A DNA stretch of 64,000 nt from a virus. Shown here piece by piece: positions 8,201-16,233 of this stretch. Position 1 is the first letter of the stretch. Each line of letters begins with the position of its first letter. The DNA lies in the IMG/VR virus record IMGVR_UViG_3300027743_000027, positions 1-64,000 of that record. One strand, 5' to 3'. Below the pieces are notes generated by a model. The model did no database searches, was not told the origin of the DNA, and was given only the letters and a program-made list of their open reading frames with translations. The position numbers and the translations under genes were made by a program.

Positions 8201-11200
8201 CGCCCGCGTCCGCGACAGGCGGGCCAGTCAAGGATCTGCACGCGCACACGGCGGGCGATCTGGTGATGATCAAGCCGGGCATCGGCATCCAAGACGGCGG
8301 CACGGTGGTCGAACTGGTCGACTCGCTGGTCGGCCTGCAGCCGCACGATCTCGTCACCGTCAAGTACGCCAACGGCACCACGAACACCCTCGAGGTCAGC
8401 GAACTGAAGGCGCTGCCGCCCAGCGGCGCGACCATCGGCCAGCAGTTCGAGTCAAAGGACGTCAAGACCCTCCAGGCAGGCGACAAGGTCATCGTCAAGA
8501 GCGGCCACGCCGCGGGCCAGGAGATGACCGTCACCCAGCCCTACGACCCGGCCAGCGACCTGCTCGAGGTCAAGGACGCCAGCGGCGGGCTCGAGGACTT
8601 CTACCCCGACGAGCTTCTGGTCCACCCGGACTCGCAACTGGGCCTCAAGGCCGCACCGCTGCCCAAGAAGCTCGAGGACATGCAGGCGGGCGACACGGTC
8701 ATCGTCAACTCACCGGGCGATCCCTACCACGGCCAGCCCGTGACGCTGATGCACGACCTGTACGGCTACAAGGCGACCGACTTCATCGACCTGACGACGG
8801 CCACGGGCGGCTACCTGAGCTACTACCTGCAGAACCTGGCCGTGCCGCGCCCCGCACCACCACCTGTGGTCCAGGCCGCCACTGCCGCGCCTGTCGGCAG
8901 CGTCGATGTGACACAGAAGGGCACCAAGGTCACCACCGACTACAAGGGCGCCACGGTCACGGGCACCGTCCAGTCCTACAACGCGGGCAAAAAGGTGCTG
9001 GTGATCAAACCAGATGGGCCTGTGCCTGGTTTGACAGCCAAGACGTTCACCAAGAGCCCTGGCAAAGTCCAGGCGCTGGTCACGCCCGCGCCCGCGGCCG
9101 CCGCGCCGCCCGCACCGCCGCCGCCTGTGCAGACGCAGACGCCGCCCGCGGCCGCGCTGCACCCCATCGACCATCTGGTGGCGGGCGATGCCATCGTCAT
9201 CAACTCGCCGGGCAGCATCTACCACGGCCAGACGGGCAAGCTGATGAACCCGAGCGTGGCGCAGACCACCAGCGGCTTCCTCGTGGTCGAGATCGGCGGC
9301 TCGAGCAAGACCTTCCTGAAGGCCGACCTGGCCTCACCCACGCCACCACCACCGCCATCGCCGCAGCAGGTCGCGCTGGATGCCATGACGCAGGGCGCGA
9401 CGGTCATCATCAACGCGCCCGGCAGCGTCAACCACGGCTACGAGGCGCTGCTGCTCGAGGCGACGATGCCGACCAATGCGGCCGACATGGTCAACCTGCA
9501 CATGCTGGCGGGGCCGCAAGCGGGCCAGGACGTCGTCTACTTCAAGACGACGCTGGTCGCGCCCGGGACACCCATCGCGCCAACCGCGCCTGTGCCAGCG
9601 CCGCCCGCGGCGGCTGCGGGCCCGGTCATGACCAAGACGACCAAGGGCGCCATCGTCACCACCGAGTACCAGGGCACGCCCGTGACGGCGATGGTCAAGA
9701 GCTTCAACGCGGGCAAGAACGTGGTCATGCTGAAGCCTGTCACGCCCGGCCTGCCAGGTGTACCAGCACAGTTTCAGAAGTCGCCCAGCAAGGTCACGCT
9801 GGTGCCGCAGCCAGGCGTCAGCGCACCTGCCACACCCGCGGTGCCTGTGGTCACCACGCCGCCGCCAGTGGCCGCCCCGGCGCCTGCCGCGACGCCGACG
9901 CTGCCACCTGGCCTGACGGCCACGCAAGGCAAGCCCGCGACGTCGCCGTCGACCATGCAGGCGACGCATCAGGTGGTCGGCGGCGGCCACACCAAGGCGA
10001 TCTACAAGGACGCCACCGACAACTCGACGTGGATGTTCAAGCCCGATCCGAACGCGGCGCGAGCCGAGCAGGCGGGCTACAACGTCCAGGCGCTGCTCGG
10101 GATCGCCACACCCGAGACGCACGTCATCACCCACAACGGCCAGGTCGGCAGCTTCCAGAAGTTCCACCCGGGCATCAAGGGCGAGGTCGCGCTGCACGCG
10201 GTCAAGAGCCTGACCGACGCCCAGCGCGCCCAGCTACAGCAGCATCAGGTCGTTGACTGGCTGATCAGCCAGCACGACTCCAACGAGGGCGCGATGCTGA
10301 TCGGCGCCAACGACGAGATCCTGGCGGTCGACAAGGGCCAGGCCTTCAAGTTCCTGCTGACACCCGGCGAGAAGCTGCACTGGACCTACAAGCCGAACCC
10401 CAACCAACTGGTCTACCAGCCGCTCTTCGAGGGCTACATCGGCAACAAGTTCGCGCTGCAGCGGAGTGCCATCGAGCCGATCCTGCAGAAGATCGAGGCG
10501 CTCGACGATCAGGTCTTCAAGGACGCCATCAAGCCCTACGTCGACCACGCCGTGCAGCAGGGCCTGGCGCCGAACGAAGCGGCCATCTACGACAAGCTGC
10601 TCAAGCGCAAGCACTCGATCCGCGCCGACTTCGACAAGCTGTACGACCAGGCCGACCAGCAAGCGGGCCGCTCGAGCGGGCCCTCGCTCAGGCAGGCGGC
10701 ACCCGCGGTGCCCGCGCCGCCTGTGGTCGCCGCCACCTCGAGCGCCGTCTCGACCAATCAGGTCACGCCCATCACGCCTGTGCTGGCGACCAACGTCCAG
10801 CGCGCTGGCACACACGGCAAGGCCGTGCTGGTTGGCGGCCGCGACATCGAAAACGGCACCGTCCACGTCTTCCAGATGCCCGTCACGGGCGACGGCACCA
10901 AGCTGGTCATCTCGGCCAAGGTCCGCGCAGGTGCCGAGGCCAAGCTGAAGCAGCACCTCGAGGGCCTGCCTGCCAACAACGCCGCGCCGCCACCCTCGCC
11001 CACCTCCACGGCGCCACCCGCGGACCCGGAGTGGACCAACGTCCTGACGGTGCTGAAGCACGTCGGCTCGCACACCAAGCCCACGGGCGACCAGCAGGTG
11101 ACGGGCTCGAAGGTGGCCGAGCTAATCATCCTGGCCAACAACCTCAAGACCAACAACCTGGGCTGGACGGCGCAGAAGTCGGGCTACTACGCCGACCTGC

Positions 11201-12591
11201 TCGAGAAGATGACGGGGCACAGCGTCGTCGAACTGGCGGCCAAGACACCCGATGTCCTGGCGGCCGAGCTACAGACGCTGTGGATCGGCAACACGGCACT
11301 GCACGCGGCCGCCTTCGGGCCCTACGTCGCACCACCGCCACCGCCACCTGTGGCGTCCGCTGCGCCACCGCCGCCACCGCCGCCACCGACAGGCAAGTTC
11401 AAGGCGCGCTCCGAGTCACCCAGCTATCTGGTGCGACGGCTGAGCAACGGCGACCTGATCACCGACGGCGTGACGCGGACCGACTCATCCTTCCACGGCA
11501 TCCTGGGGCGGCACGAGTGGTTCATCGACGACCTGGGCGGTGGCATGTCGGCGCAGTACATGCCGCACTACGGCAAGTCGCTGTCGCCCTACGAGTCGAG
11601 CGCTCGAGCGCAGAACAACCCGTACAGCCGCATGGGCCGCCTCGAGGTGACGCTCGACAACTGGCAGGGCACGCACACCGAGATCGAGGCGGCGCTGCAG
11701 AAGCTGAACGAACTGGGCCTCGAGGTCGCGCCCGCCTCGCCGCAGGATGTCGAACTGCTGTACCTGGCCAATCAGGTCCACGCCATGGGCCTCGAGTCCT
11801 CGAGCAAGTACACCTCGCTGCAGGCCAGCATCAACGACACCACGCCCGTCAGCGAGCAGATCAGTAAGCACCAGAAGTTCCTGAGCGACCAGCTTGGCAC
11901 CGACGTCACCAAGCTGCCGACTTACGACCCGGTGGCCAGGTTCGACAACGGCTACCGCATCGTGGGCACCAACGGCCACGAGATCGTCCCCGAGGCAGGC
12001 AAGCCCTACTTCGAGCGCCTCGACATCAGCGCCCAGGATCTCGCGCAGAAGCTGCCCAACCGCGTCCTGACCCACGACTCGACCGCAGGCACCGAGAACT
12101 TCCTGAAGGTGCTGCTCGACGGCAACGGCGCGATGGCCAACACCGAGGAGCGCGTCCGCCAGGCGCTCTTCGACCCGAGCCAGGGCATGTCGAGCGTCAC
12201 CGACATGTACACGGGCGGCGCCAGCTACTTCTTCACGCGCCTGGCGCGGACGACGCACGGCGAGGGCAGCCGCGGGCCGTTCTGGTTCGACATCGACCTG
12301 ATGCGACGCACTGATATGCTCGCCTACAAAACGGACACCTACGGGCGGTCCGATCCGAACACCAAGAAGGGGCGCTACACCGACCTCGACGACTGGCGGA
12401 CCAAGCAGCACGTCGCAGGCAACAACGAGGTGGTCATCAAGAACGGCTTCCCGCTGCTCGACTACCTCGTGCGCCTGTCGGCCAAGAACGCCACCGAGCG
12501 GAATCGGTTCATCAAGTACTTCAAGGATCGCGGCATCAGCCAGATTCGCGGCAAGCCCATCGAGGACATCGTGCAGGTCGGCTTCCCATGA
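5221..12591 (+). CDS. Giant MuF-type minor head polyprotein with effector-like domains
   Basis: 2456 residues. Residues about 60-285 match the MuF/SPP1 gp7 head morphogenesis domain, with the RVARTEMQNSFHEG helix near 214 and the closing HPHCFC motif at 274-279. About 15 KOW-like SH3 modules of the form GDxVxI...HGxxG follow from about 340 to 1530, separated by Pro/Ala linkers. Residues about 1580-1770 resemble PI3/4-kinase or HipA-like folds: K1607 in WMFKP, E1616, DWLISQHD ending at D1686 and DKGQAF with D1704; the usual metal-binding Asn appears replaced. The C-terminus (about 2280-2456) has H2285, a GMSS...TGGASY segment and NNE with E2403, like ADP-ribosyltransferases. MuF proteins fused to toxins are known; this combination suggests a capsid-borne effector. 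Confidence 0.85.
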   Translation: MPPTPQPSNSQIYRQSLVDAREAWAKQSGLTQAQVKGAYQQAATSLGSRVAAAPPTAPSTAWNLSQLQQVVQDYGNTLDQRVLDAMHAGIQASFHDAADSVLKTKTSDAYGSVFGPEAVDAHVRDVNQRAAASYITRTGKDGLKLSDRIWKTNAQWRQATQQVVQTAVIAGQPPVQVARQIEQYLQPGVNVPYKAATAKRLKVPKDTSMPAMRVARTEMQNSFHEGTISSHSSMPSYLGIRWHIASALGHETDICDTYAAQGFFPKGTEPLKPHPHCFCTAVPVHKDADEVLDDLDEWLAKPSSHPELEAYYAQIKPLLDVEIASVAGASGGPLLGGHAKGDKVLIDVKGTEVIATVVGEHATKGVLTLLIDPGQGLASIKVWRAPSKVKAYGGPPTPAIPLTPVAPNPLVSPFGGLDVGHVVYATAGQHLGKVGIVQATKAANGTLQVFWEDGTSNWVVHQNLQATPAPTITPTVGQQVKLNMPEQALLHTQLGTITHIDSNDLVTVEVTINNQAFDFTLEPTSVWKLEAPAAVIAVPPPVPPHGLPAGYQTSPAEPVMGGKVLVTAQGPKFGQAGTVDFVGGVGVHIKFDQGGGDMLLKANITVIEPVTAPPTPSAPGALPTIGYFDAPGAPNHGKPVASLDAASGAMQYTDGTWAYGIDPAWVVPTPPPGSLHAPTTPPAAPAPVQAATPAWQPKVGDAVTINDIFNPHHGAQGVLDLETPSFWVIKLPTTTVVMSKPDLLTKTLPQGAPAAPTQTQTVAAPAQQVPQLGNINHLYTGHFVTIHDPGGALHGQSFELAEDVDLISAQGDIPLWEDATHQGVIYLPKQKAYDPTLPLIDLQALARPEATLQDLIVGDQAVDTHTGDTVYLGEVPHWSLSGGLIVYKSKADFDAGINPITLPVADLDPVPGMLIHAETPLHQLAKGDKAIVNDPTSNWHGKEVYLEMGALGMYGTSTIPVTDASGAMTTLKLNQLTTTWQMTATSSPGHLAPPPASATGGPVKDLHAHTAGDLVMIKPGIGIQDGGTVVELVDSLVGLQPHDLVTVKYANGTTNTLEVSELKALPPSGATIGQQFESKDVKTLQAGDKVIVKSGHAAGQEMTVTQPYDPASDLLEVKDASGGLEDFYPDELLVHPDSQLGLKAAPLPKKLEDMQAGDTVIVNSPGDPYHGQPVTLMHDLYGYKATDFIDLTTATGGYLSYYLQNLAVPRPAPPPVVQAATAAPVGSVDVTQKGTKVTTDYKGATVTGTVQSYNAGKKVLVIKPDGPVPGLTAKTFTKSPGKVQALVTPAPAAAAPPAPPPPVQTQTPPAAALHPIDHLVAGDAIVINSPGSIYHGQTGKLMNPSVAQTTSGFLVVEIGGSSKTFLKADLASPTPPPPPSPQQVALDAMTQGATVIINAPGSVNHGYEALLLEATMPTNAADMVNLHMLAGPQAGQDVVYFKTTLVAPGTPIAPTAPVPAPPAAAAGPVMTKTTKGAIVTTEYQGTPVTAMVKSFNAGKNVVMLKPVTPGLPGVPAQFQKSPSKVTLVPQPGVSAPATPAVPVVTTPPPVAAPAPAATPTLPPGLTATQGKPATSPSTMQATHQVVGGGHTKAIYKDATDNSTWMFKPDPNAARAEQAGYNVQALLGIATPETHVITHNGQVGSFQKFHPGIKGEVALHAVKSLTDAQRAQLQQHQVVDWLISQHDSNEGAMLIGANDEILAVDKGQAFKFLLTPGEKLHWTYKPNPNQLVYQPLFEGYIGNKFALQRSAIEPILQKIEALDDQVFKDAIKPYVDHAVQQGLAPNEAAIYDKLLKRKHSIRADFDKLYDQADQQAGRSSGPSLRQAAPAVPAPPVVAATSSAVSTNQVTPITPVLATNVQRAGTHGKAVLVGGRDIENGTVHVFQMPVTGDGTKLVISAKVRAGAEAKLKQHLEGLPANNAAPPPSPTSTAPPADPEWTNVLTVLKHVGSHTKPTGDQQVTGSKVAELIILANNLKTNNLGWTAQKSGYYADLLEKMTGHSVVELAAKTPDVLAAELQTLWIGNTALHAAAFGPYVAPPPPPPVASAAPPPPPPPPTGKFKARSESPSYLVRRLSNGDLITDGVTRTDSSFHGILGRHEWFIDDLGGGMSAQYMPHYGKSLSPYESSARAQNNPYSRMGRLEVTLDNWQGTHTEIEAALQKLNELGLEVAPASPQDVELLYLANQVHAMGLESSSKYTSLQASINDTTPVSEQISKHQKFLSDQLGTDVTKLPTYDPVARFDNGYRIVGTNGHEIVPEAGKPYFERLDISAQDLAQKLPNRVLTHDSTAGTENFLKVLLDGNGAMANTEERVRQALFDPSQGMSSVTDMYTGGASYFFTRLARTTHGEGSRGPFWFDIDLMRRTDMLAYKTDTYGRSDPNTKKGRYTDLDDWRTKQHVAGNNEVVIKNGFPLLDYLVRLSAKNATERNRFIKYFKDRGISQIRGKPIEDIVQVGFP

Positions 12592-12992
12592 GCGAACGGC
12601 CGCCGACCAGCCGCGACCTCATCGAGCGCGCCCGGCGCTACGTCCGCGATGGCGGCGTGGGCACCGTCACGCTGCAGGACGGCAGCACGCTGCCACCCGT
12701 GCCGATCTGCATCCTGTCGCTCGAGCCCGACATGCTGTGGTTCCTGTTCGTCTTCGACGATCACCCGCACGGCTCGTATGTTGCGTCGATCACCGAGGGC
12801 GACGACGGCGAGGTCAACGTCATCGGCCAGGACGGCGAGGCCAGCCTCGAGATCTACACCACCTGGCTGCCCGAGCAGCAGGCGACGCTCAACCGCTGGC
12901 GGACCAGCCTGGCGTCGCAGATGGTCTACCTGGGCGTGTCGCCGCTGCCGCCGAACGTCGTCTACTACGGCGGCCCGCCGCCGCGAGAGTAG
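12588..12992 (+). CDS. Hypothetical protein downstream of MuF
   Basis: 134 residues, coupled to the MuF gene by an ATGA overlap. An N-terminal helix rich in Arg is followed by an alternating beta-rich region and a Pro/Gly tail. It shows no membrane segment, Cys pair or motif that I recognise. Because it is translationally coupled to the MuF polyprotein it may be a partner or an immunity-like protein for it; that is only a positional inference. Confidence 0.65.
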   Translation: MSERPPTSRDLIERARRYVRDGGVGTVTLQDGSTLPPVPICILSLEPDMLWFLFVFDDHPHGSYVASITEGDDGEVNVIGQDGEASLEIYTTWLPEQQATLNRWRTSLASQMVYLGVSPLPPNVVYYGGPPPRE

Positions 12993-12995
12993 CCC

Positions 12996-13322
12996 GTGCC
13001 GCTCTATCAGGCGATGGTCGAGAGCTTCCGCAACGACGACGGCGAGTACACCGCGGGCGTCGCCTGGGTCTTCGATCCGCGCCGCAACCGCATCCAGATC
13101 GAGTGGCTGCCGGGCTTCGACGCCCGCGGCCAGGCCGACATCGAGCGCGTCGCGGGGGCGCGCAACGACGGCTGGCACGATGCCGACATCTGGAACTACT
13201 ACACGTCGGCGCAGAGCTACAACGGCTACGTCACCATGCGCAGCCTGCCCGAGCCGCTGATCGCACCGAGCATGGACGCGGCCGCGTCGGCTGTCTTGCG
13301 GCGCATGGCCACCCAGGCCTAG
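12996..13322 (+). CDS. Hypothetical protein, last gene of the first head operon
   Basis: 108 residues from GTG 12996, three bases after the previous stop. It is rich in Trp/Tyr and acidic residues, with a mixed alpha/beta pattern. No family recognised. It is the last gene before a non-coding segment and a strong terminator-like hairpin, so it probably closes the transcription unit that began upstream of terL. Confidence 0.65.
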   Translation: MPLYQAMVESFRNDDGEYTAGVAWVFDPRRNRIQIEWLPGFDARGQADIERVAGARNDGWHDADIWNYYTSAQSYNGYVTMRSLPEPLIAPSMDAAASAVLRRMATQA

Positions 13323-13461
13323 ACTGCCCCCGCCGTTATTCGAACGGGCCGCTAGCGCTACAGGCACCGTGCGCAGCCCGGGCGGAATCCCGGGGCCACC
13401 CAGGCACCGTCGCACCAGGGCCAGAGGCGCCAAGCTGCCGACAGTTTTGTGACGGCATTGC
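13323..13461 (+). other. Non-coding segment with direct repeats and GC palindromes
   Basis: About 140 bases without an ORF. CAGGCACCGT occurs twice, at 13361-13370 and 13401-13410. Between them CCCGGG occurs twice and can pair across six bases. CCGTTATTCGAACGG near 13332 is another small hairpin. It could be a processed transcript end or a remnant at the edge of an inserted cassette. No promoter is clear in this part. Confidence 0.35.
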
Positions 13462-13497
13462 AACGCCCGGGCTGGCCCGCAACGCTGCCCGGGCGTT
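13462..13497 (+). terminator. Strong GC hairpin, terminator-like
   Basis: AACGCCCGGGC (13462-13472) pairs perfectly with GCCCGGGCGTT (13487-13497) across a 14-base loop. The U-run after it is short (GTTTG), as in many high-GC terminators. A similar stem recurs at 57880-57911. It separates the head operon from the Rpf-like gene. Confidence 0.7.
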
Positions 13498-13524
13498 TGC
13501 CTGTCACCGAGTCGGGTATATACG
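13497..13524 (+). promoter_or_regulatory. Promoter of the Rpf-like gene
   Basis: TTGCCT (13497-13502) and TATACG (13519-13524), or TATATA at 13517, lie at 14-16 bp spacing, with the start codon only 8-10 bases beyond. The box GTCACCGAGTC (13503-13513) sits directly before the -10 region and is shared with the promoter at 62379. The short distance suggests a leaderless or nearly leaderless message. Confidence 0.5.
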
Positions 13525-13532
13525 GTGGCTCG

Positions 13533-14060
13533 ATGCTCAAACGAGTCGCGGTCATTTCTCTGCTGATGACCACATTCGCCACAGCAGCGCACGCCGAGAT
13601 GCTGAGCCCGGGCGAGCCCTGGGAACTCGACGCGCCAGGCACCCTGATCGCAGCAGACGTCGAGGAACTGGCCAACGAGGTGGGCCTCGAGCCGCCACTC
13701 CTGCAAGGCGCGGTGAACACGGTCAAGGCTTCACCACGCGCCTACCTCCAGCATGAAGGGCTGCTCGAGCCGCCCAAGCCTGCCGCAGCCGCCGCGCCAG
13801 CCGGGCCACCACCCGGTATCTGGGACACTCTCGCCAACTGCGAATCGAGCGGCAACTGGGCGATCTCGACTGGCAATGGCTTCTATGGCGGACTGCAGTT
13901 CACGCTCAGCACCTGGCAGAGCTACGGCGGCGTCGGGATGCCCAATCACGCCAGCCGGGCGACCCAGATCGCCGTGGCGCAGCGGACGCAACGGGCCGCG
14001 GGCTGGTGTCAATGGCCTGCCTGTGCGGTGCGGCTGGGCCTGGCCCGGCGCTGCCCATGA
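13533..14060 (+). CDS. Secreted Rpf-like (resuscitation-promoting factor) muralytic protein
   Basis: 175 residues. A signal peptide occupies residues 1-21 (MLKRVAVISL..., ending AHA-E). A variable region and a Pro/Ala linker follow, then an Rpf/transglycosylase-like domain from about 95 to the end: WDTLANCESSGNW with the catalytic-type Glu104, then YGGLQF and a C-terminal CQWPAC. Rpf domains cleave peptidoglycan glycan strands and in Actinomycetota promote exit from dormancy. The gene stands alone between a terminator and its own promoter, unlike the surrounding late genes, which is moron-like. It lacks a holin-dependent endolysin layout. Confidence 0.88.
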   Translation: MLKRVAVISLLMTTFATAAHAEMLSPGEPWELDAPGTLIAADVEELANEVGLEPPLLQGAVNTVKASPRAYLQHEGLLEPPKPAAAAAPAGPPPGIWDTLANCESSGNWAISTGNGFYGGLQFTLSTWQSYGGVGMPNHASRATQIAVAQRTQRAAGWCQWPACAVRLGLARRCP

Positions 14061-14100
14061 GCCATGAGCCAGGAGGCACGGTTGCTGCGACGGTGAGGAG

Positions 14101-14178
14101 ATGCCACGCATTCTGAAGTGCCGCAGGTGCGGCGAGCAGTACGTCGAGGGCAAGCCACATCACTGTGAGCCTGGCTAG
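14101..14178 (+). CDS. 25-residue Cys-rich micro-protein
   Basis: Starts at ATG 14101 immediately after GGTGAGGAG and ends one base before the next start. It contains a CRRC pair and a later HHC, enough for one zinc site. Very small, so the call rests on Cys spacing and on its abutting the next gene. Function unknown. Confidence 0.4.
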   Translation: MPRILKCRRCGEQYVEGKPHHCEPG

Positions 14179-14361
14179 GTGCGGCTCAAGATCATCAGCG
14201 ATGGCACGAGCGCGGGCACGCGCATCGAAAACGAGCAGGGCGAAGACCTGACGCCGCACGTGCGAGCGATCCGCTGGACCATCGAGGCCGGGCGCAACCC
14301 GCAACTCGAGGTCACCCTGGCGCGGCTCGAGGCTGACGTCGAACTCGACCTGAACGTCTAG
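14179..14361 (+). CDS. Small beta-rich phage protein
   Basis: 60 residues from GTG 14179, directly after the previous TAG. It has an alternating beta pattern (LKIISDG..., VRAIRWTIEAG..., QLEVTLARLEADVEL) that resembles a small phage protein family seen beside head genes, but I cannot name it with confidence. Soluble, acidic and with no Cys. Confidence 0.55.
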   Translation: MRLKIISDGTSAGTRIENEQGEDLTPHVRAIRWTIEAGRNPQLEVTLARLEADVELDLNV

Positions 14362-14418
14362 GTGGTCGCCAACCCGGCCATCTGATACGTTGGCCCGGAG
14401 CAGGCTGTGGGGTGAGCG

Positions 14419-15456
14419 ATGCGTGAACGCATGACGGGCCTCGCCCACAGCCTGCGCTCGGGGCCACTGTTCCATGTCATCGGCGGTGCGCTGGCGGGCC
14501 TGCTGGTGATGCTGCTGCTGCTGGCGTGGACGACCGACGAGCGGCAGGCCATCGGCCAGGCGGTGCGCGAGACGACCACGACGGCCGTCACAGCGGTGGC
14601 CGACGCCGCGGGCAACGTCGTCGAGCAGATCACCGAGCGCGAGTCGCTCATCGTCGAGGGGCCGCCGACGCTCATCCAGCCCCGGCCGACCGAGTTTGTG
14701 CTGCCGACGCCCGAGGTCGGCATGACGGCGGTGCCAACGGTGCCAACCGTGCCACCCGAGGAGTCGGCGCTGGTGATCGCCCGGCCCGCCTCGATCTTCA
14801 ATGTGGCGCCGCCGCCGACGCTGGCGCCTGTGATCGGCCCGCAGGCGGTCATCGTGCCGCCGACGCCTGTGCCTGAGCCAGCGCCGCCATCCGAACCCGA
14901 GCCCGAGCCGACCGCCGAGCCCGTGGCCGAGGTGCCGCTCGAGCCTGCTACCGCACCTGCGGTCGCTGCCGCGCCGCCTGTGCCTGTCGTGCCCGCGGCG
15001 CCTGTCGCGGCGGCCGCCGTCGCGCCTGCACCGCCGCCATTGCCGACGTGGACGCCCACGCCACGACCGCGCTCGAGTGGCGGCGGCTCGACCTCGAGCA
15101 GCGCTGCCGAACCGACGGCCACGGCCGAGCCCGAGCCGACCGAGACGCCAAAGCCGCCTGCGGTGGTGCCCACGAGCGCGCCCGCGCCACTGCCGCCCAC
15201 TGCTGCACCACCAGTCGCCACCAGCACACCACTGCCGCCCACGGCCGTCCCAGCGCCACCGACGAACACGCCACGGCCAGGCCCGCCAGCGACCAACACG
15301 CCGAGGCCACCGCAGGCGACCAACACGCCACGGCCAACGCAGCCGCCGCCTGTCGAGGTTGGACGGCCAGGCCCGAAGCCGACCAAGGAGCCCAAACCGA
15401 CCAAGGAGCCCAAGCCGACACCACCGCCCAAGCCGACTCGCCCACCACGTGCTTGA
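14419..15456 (+). CDS. Membrane-anchored Pro/Thr-rich surface protein
   Basis: 345 residues. One transmembrane helix near residues 18-37 is followed by a short helical stretch and about 250 residues of low complexity. The early part is rich in Pro/Ala/Glu; the later part has TNTPRP, PTKEPKP and similar repeats. Such Thr/Pro stalks are common in surface proteins of Chloroflexota and some Actinomycetota, and may be glycosylated. In a phage it could span the wall or alter the cell surface. Together with the Rpf-like gene it forms a non-structural cassette between head genes. Confidence 0.7.
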   Translation: MRERMTGLAHSLRSGPLFHVIGGALAGLLVMLLLLAWTTDERQAIGQAVRETTTTAVTAVADAAGNVVEQITERESLIVEGPPTLIQPRPTEFVLPTPEVGMTAVPTVPTVPPEESALVIARPASIFNVAPPPTLAPVIGPQAVIVPPTPVPEPAPPSEPEPEPTAEPVAEVPLEPATAPAVAAAPPVPVVPAAPVAAAAVAPAPPPLPTWTPTPRPRSSGGGSTSSSAAEPTATAEPEPTETPKPPAVVPTSAPAPLPPTAAPPVATSTPLPPTAVPAPPTNTPRPGPPATNTPRPPQATNTPRPTQPPPVEVGRPGPKPTKEPKPTKEPKPTPPPKPTRPPRA

Positions 15457-15760
15457 GCAGATCCAGGCCTGGCTTGCATCGGTTCTCTCACAGCGCGGCG
15501 AAGACCTGCTCACGCTGGGCGCGGTCATCGGCGCCCTGACAGGCAGCATCTCGTTTCTGTTCCACGCACTGATCGCGTCCAAGGACGCGCAACTCAAGGA
15601 GGCCCGCGCCCACCTCGAGGAGGCCGTTATCGACCGCGACTTCTGGCGTGACGTGGCGCTGGGTGTGGTCCGCCCGAGCGAGAAGGCGGCCTGGCTCGAC
15701 GAGCGCGCCAGCGCGGCCTCGCGCCGCTTGACGGCGCCACTCGAGCCGCCCGTAGACTAG
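15449..15760 (+). CDS. Small membrane protein with coiled coil
   Basis: 103 residues from GTG 15449, overlapping the surface-protein gene by eight bases. One transmembrane helix (LLTLGAVIGALTGSISFLF, about residues 20-38) is followed by a charged helix (KDAQLKEARAHLEE) and a basic tail. This resembles small phage membrane proteins of the spanin or holin type, but it is far from the lysis cassette. Function unknown. Confidence 0.6.
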   Translation: MLEQIQAWLASVLSQRGEDLLTLGAVIGALTGSISFLFHALIASKDAQLKEARAHLEEAVIDRDFWRDVALGVVRPSEKAAWLDERASAASRRLTAPLEPPVD

Positions 15761-15924
15761 CGCCGTCCTGACGTCCCACCCCGGTGCGCTGTCCACGCCT
15801 GGCGAGCAAACCGGGCGACCGCGCCTCTCCAGCTATGCCCATTGGTCACGTCGTCCGTGGGCAGGTTCGGACATCGCACACACGGGCGCGGCGCCAGGAC
15901 ACCTTCCTTCCCCGGGGCTGGTCC

Positions 15925-15952
15925 TTGCGCGACGGGAGCGTCGTGCTACGCT
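15925..15952 (+). promoter_or_regulatory. Candidate promoter for the capsid operon
   Basis: TTGCGC (15925-15930) and TACGCT (15947-15952) are separated by 16 bp, and TGC precedes the -10 as in extended -10 promoters. The gene start at 15980 follows with an ACAGGAGGG ribosome-binding site. The rest of the 15761-15979 gap shows no ORF or notable repeat. Confidence 0.45.
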
Positions 15953-15979
15953 AACGACCCCGTGACAGGAGGGCCGCTG

Positions 15980-16222
15980 ATGGCGAACGTGGTCATCGTC
16001 AACCGCAAGGGCGTGCAGATGCGCCAGTCGAATGGCCGCTACGCACCCAAGATCGTGCCGCCTGCGGTGGCCGCGTCGGTTGGCCCGCGCAACATCACGC
16101 AGCGCGCACCTGGCCCGAACGGCGTCGTCCCGGTCGACCGGGGCACACCACGGCAGAGCGGCGAGGGCATCGTCCAGTCGAGCCCGGTGCCGCCGAGCGC
16201 GGCCTACCGCGTGGTCAAGTGA
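15980..16222 (+). CDS. Small hypothetical protein, first of the capsid operon
   Basis: 80 residues from ATG 15980, which has a good ribosome-binding site; the ORF extends further upstream but without one. Pro/Gly/Val-rich, basic at the N-terminus and largely unstructured in appearance. No family recognised. It precedes the protease/scaffold gene and may be a minor virion protein. Confidence 0.6.
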   Translation: MANVVIVNRKGVQMRQSNGRYAPKIVPPAVAASVGPRNITQRAPGPNGVVPVDRGTPRQSGEGIVQSSPVPPSAAYRVVK

Positions 16223-16233
16223 GGGAGGCCTGA

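Noticed and set aside
13330-13350. Possible tRNA T-arm (TTCGAA flanked by CCGTT/AACGG)
   Set aside because: The stem and loop lengths do not fit a T-arm, and no acceptor, D- or anticodon arm can be found on either strand.
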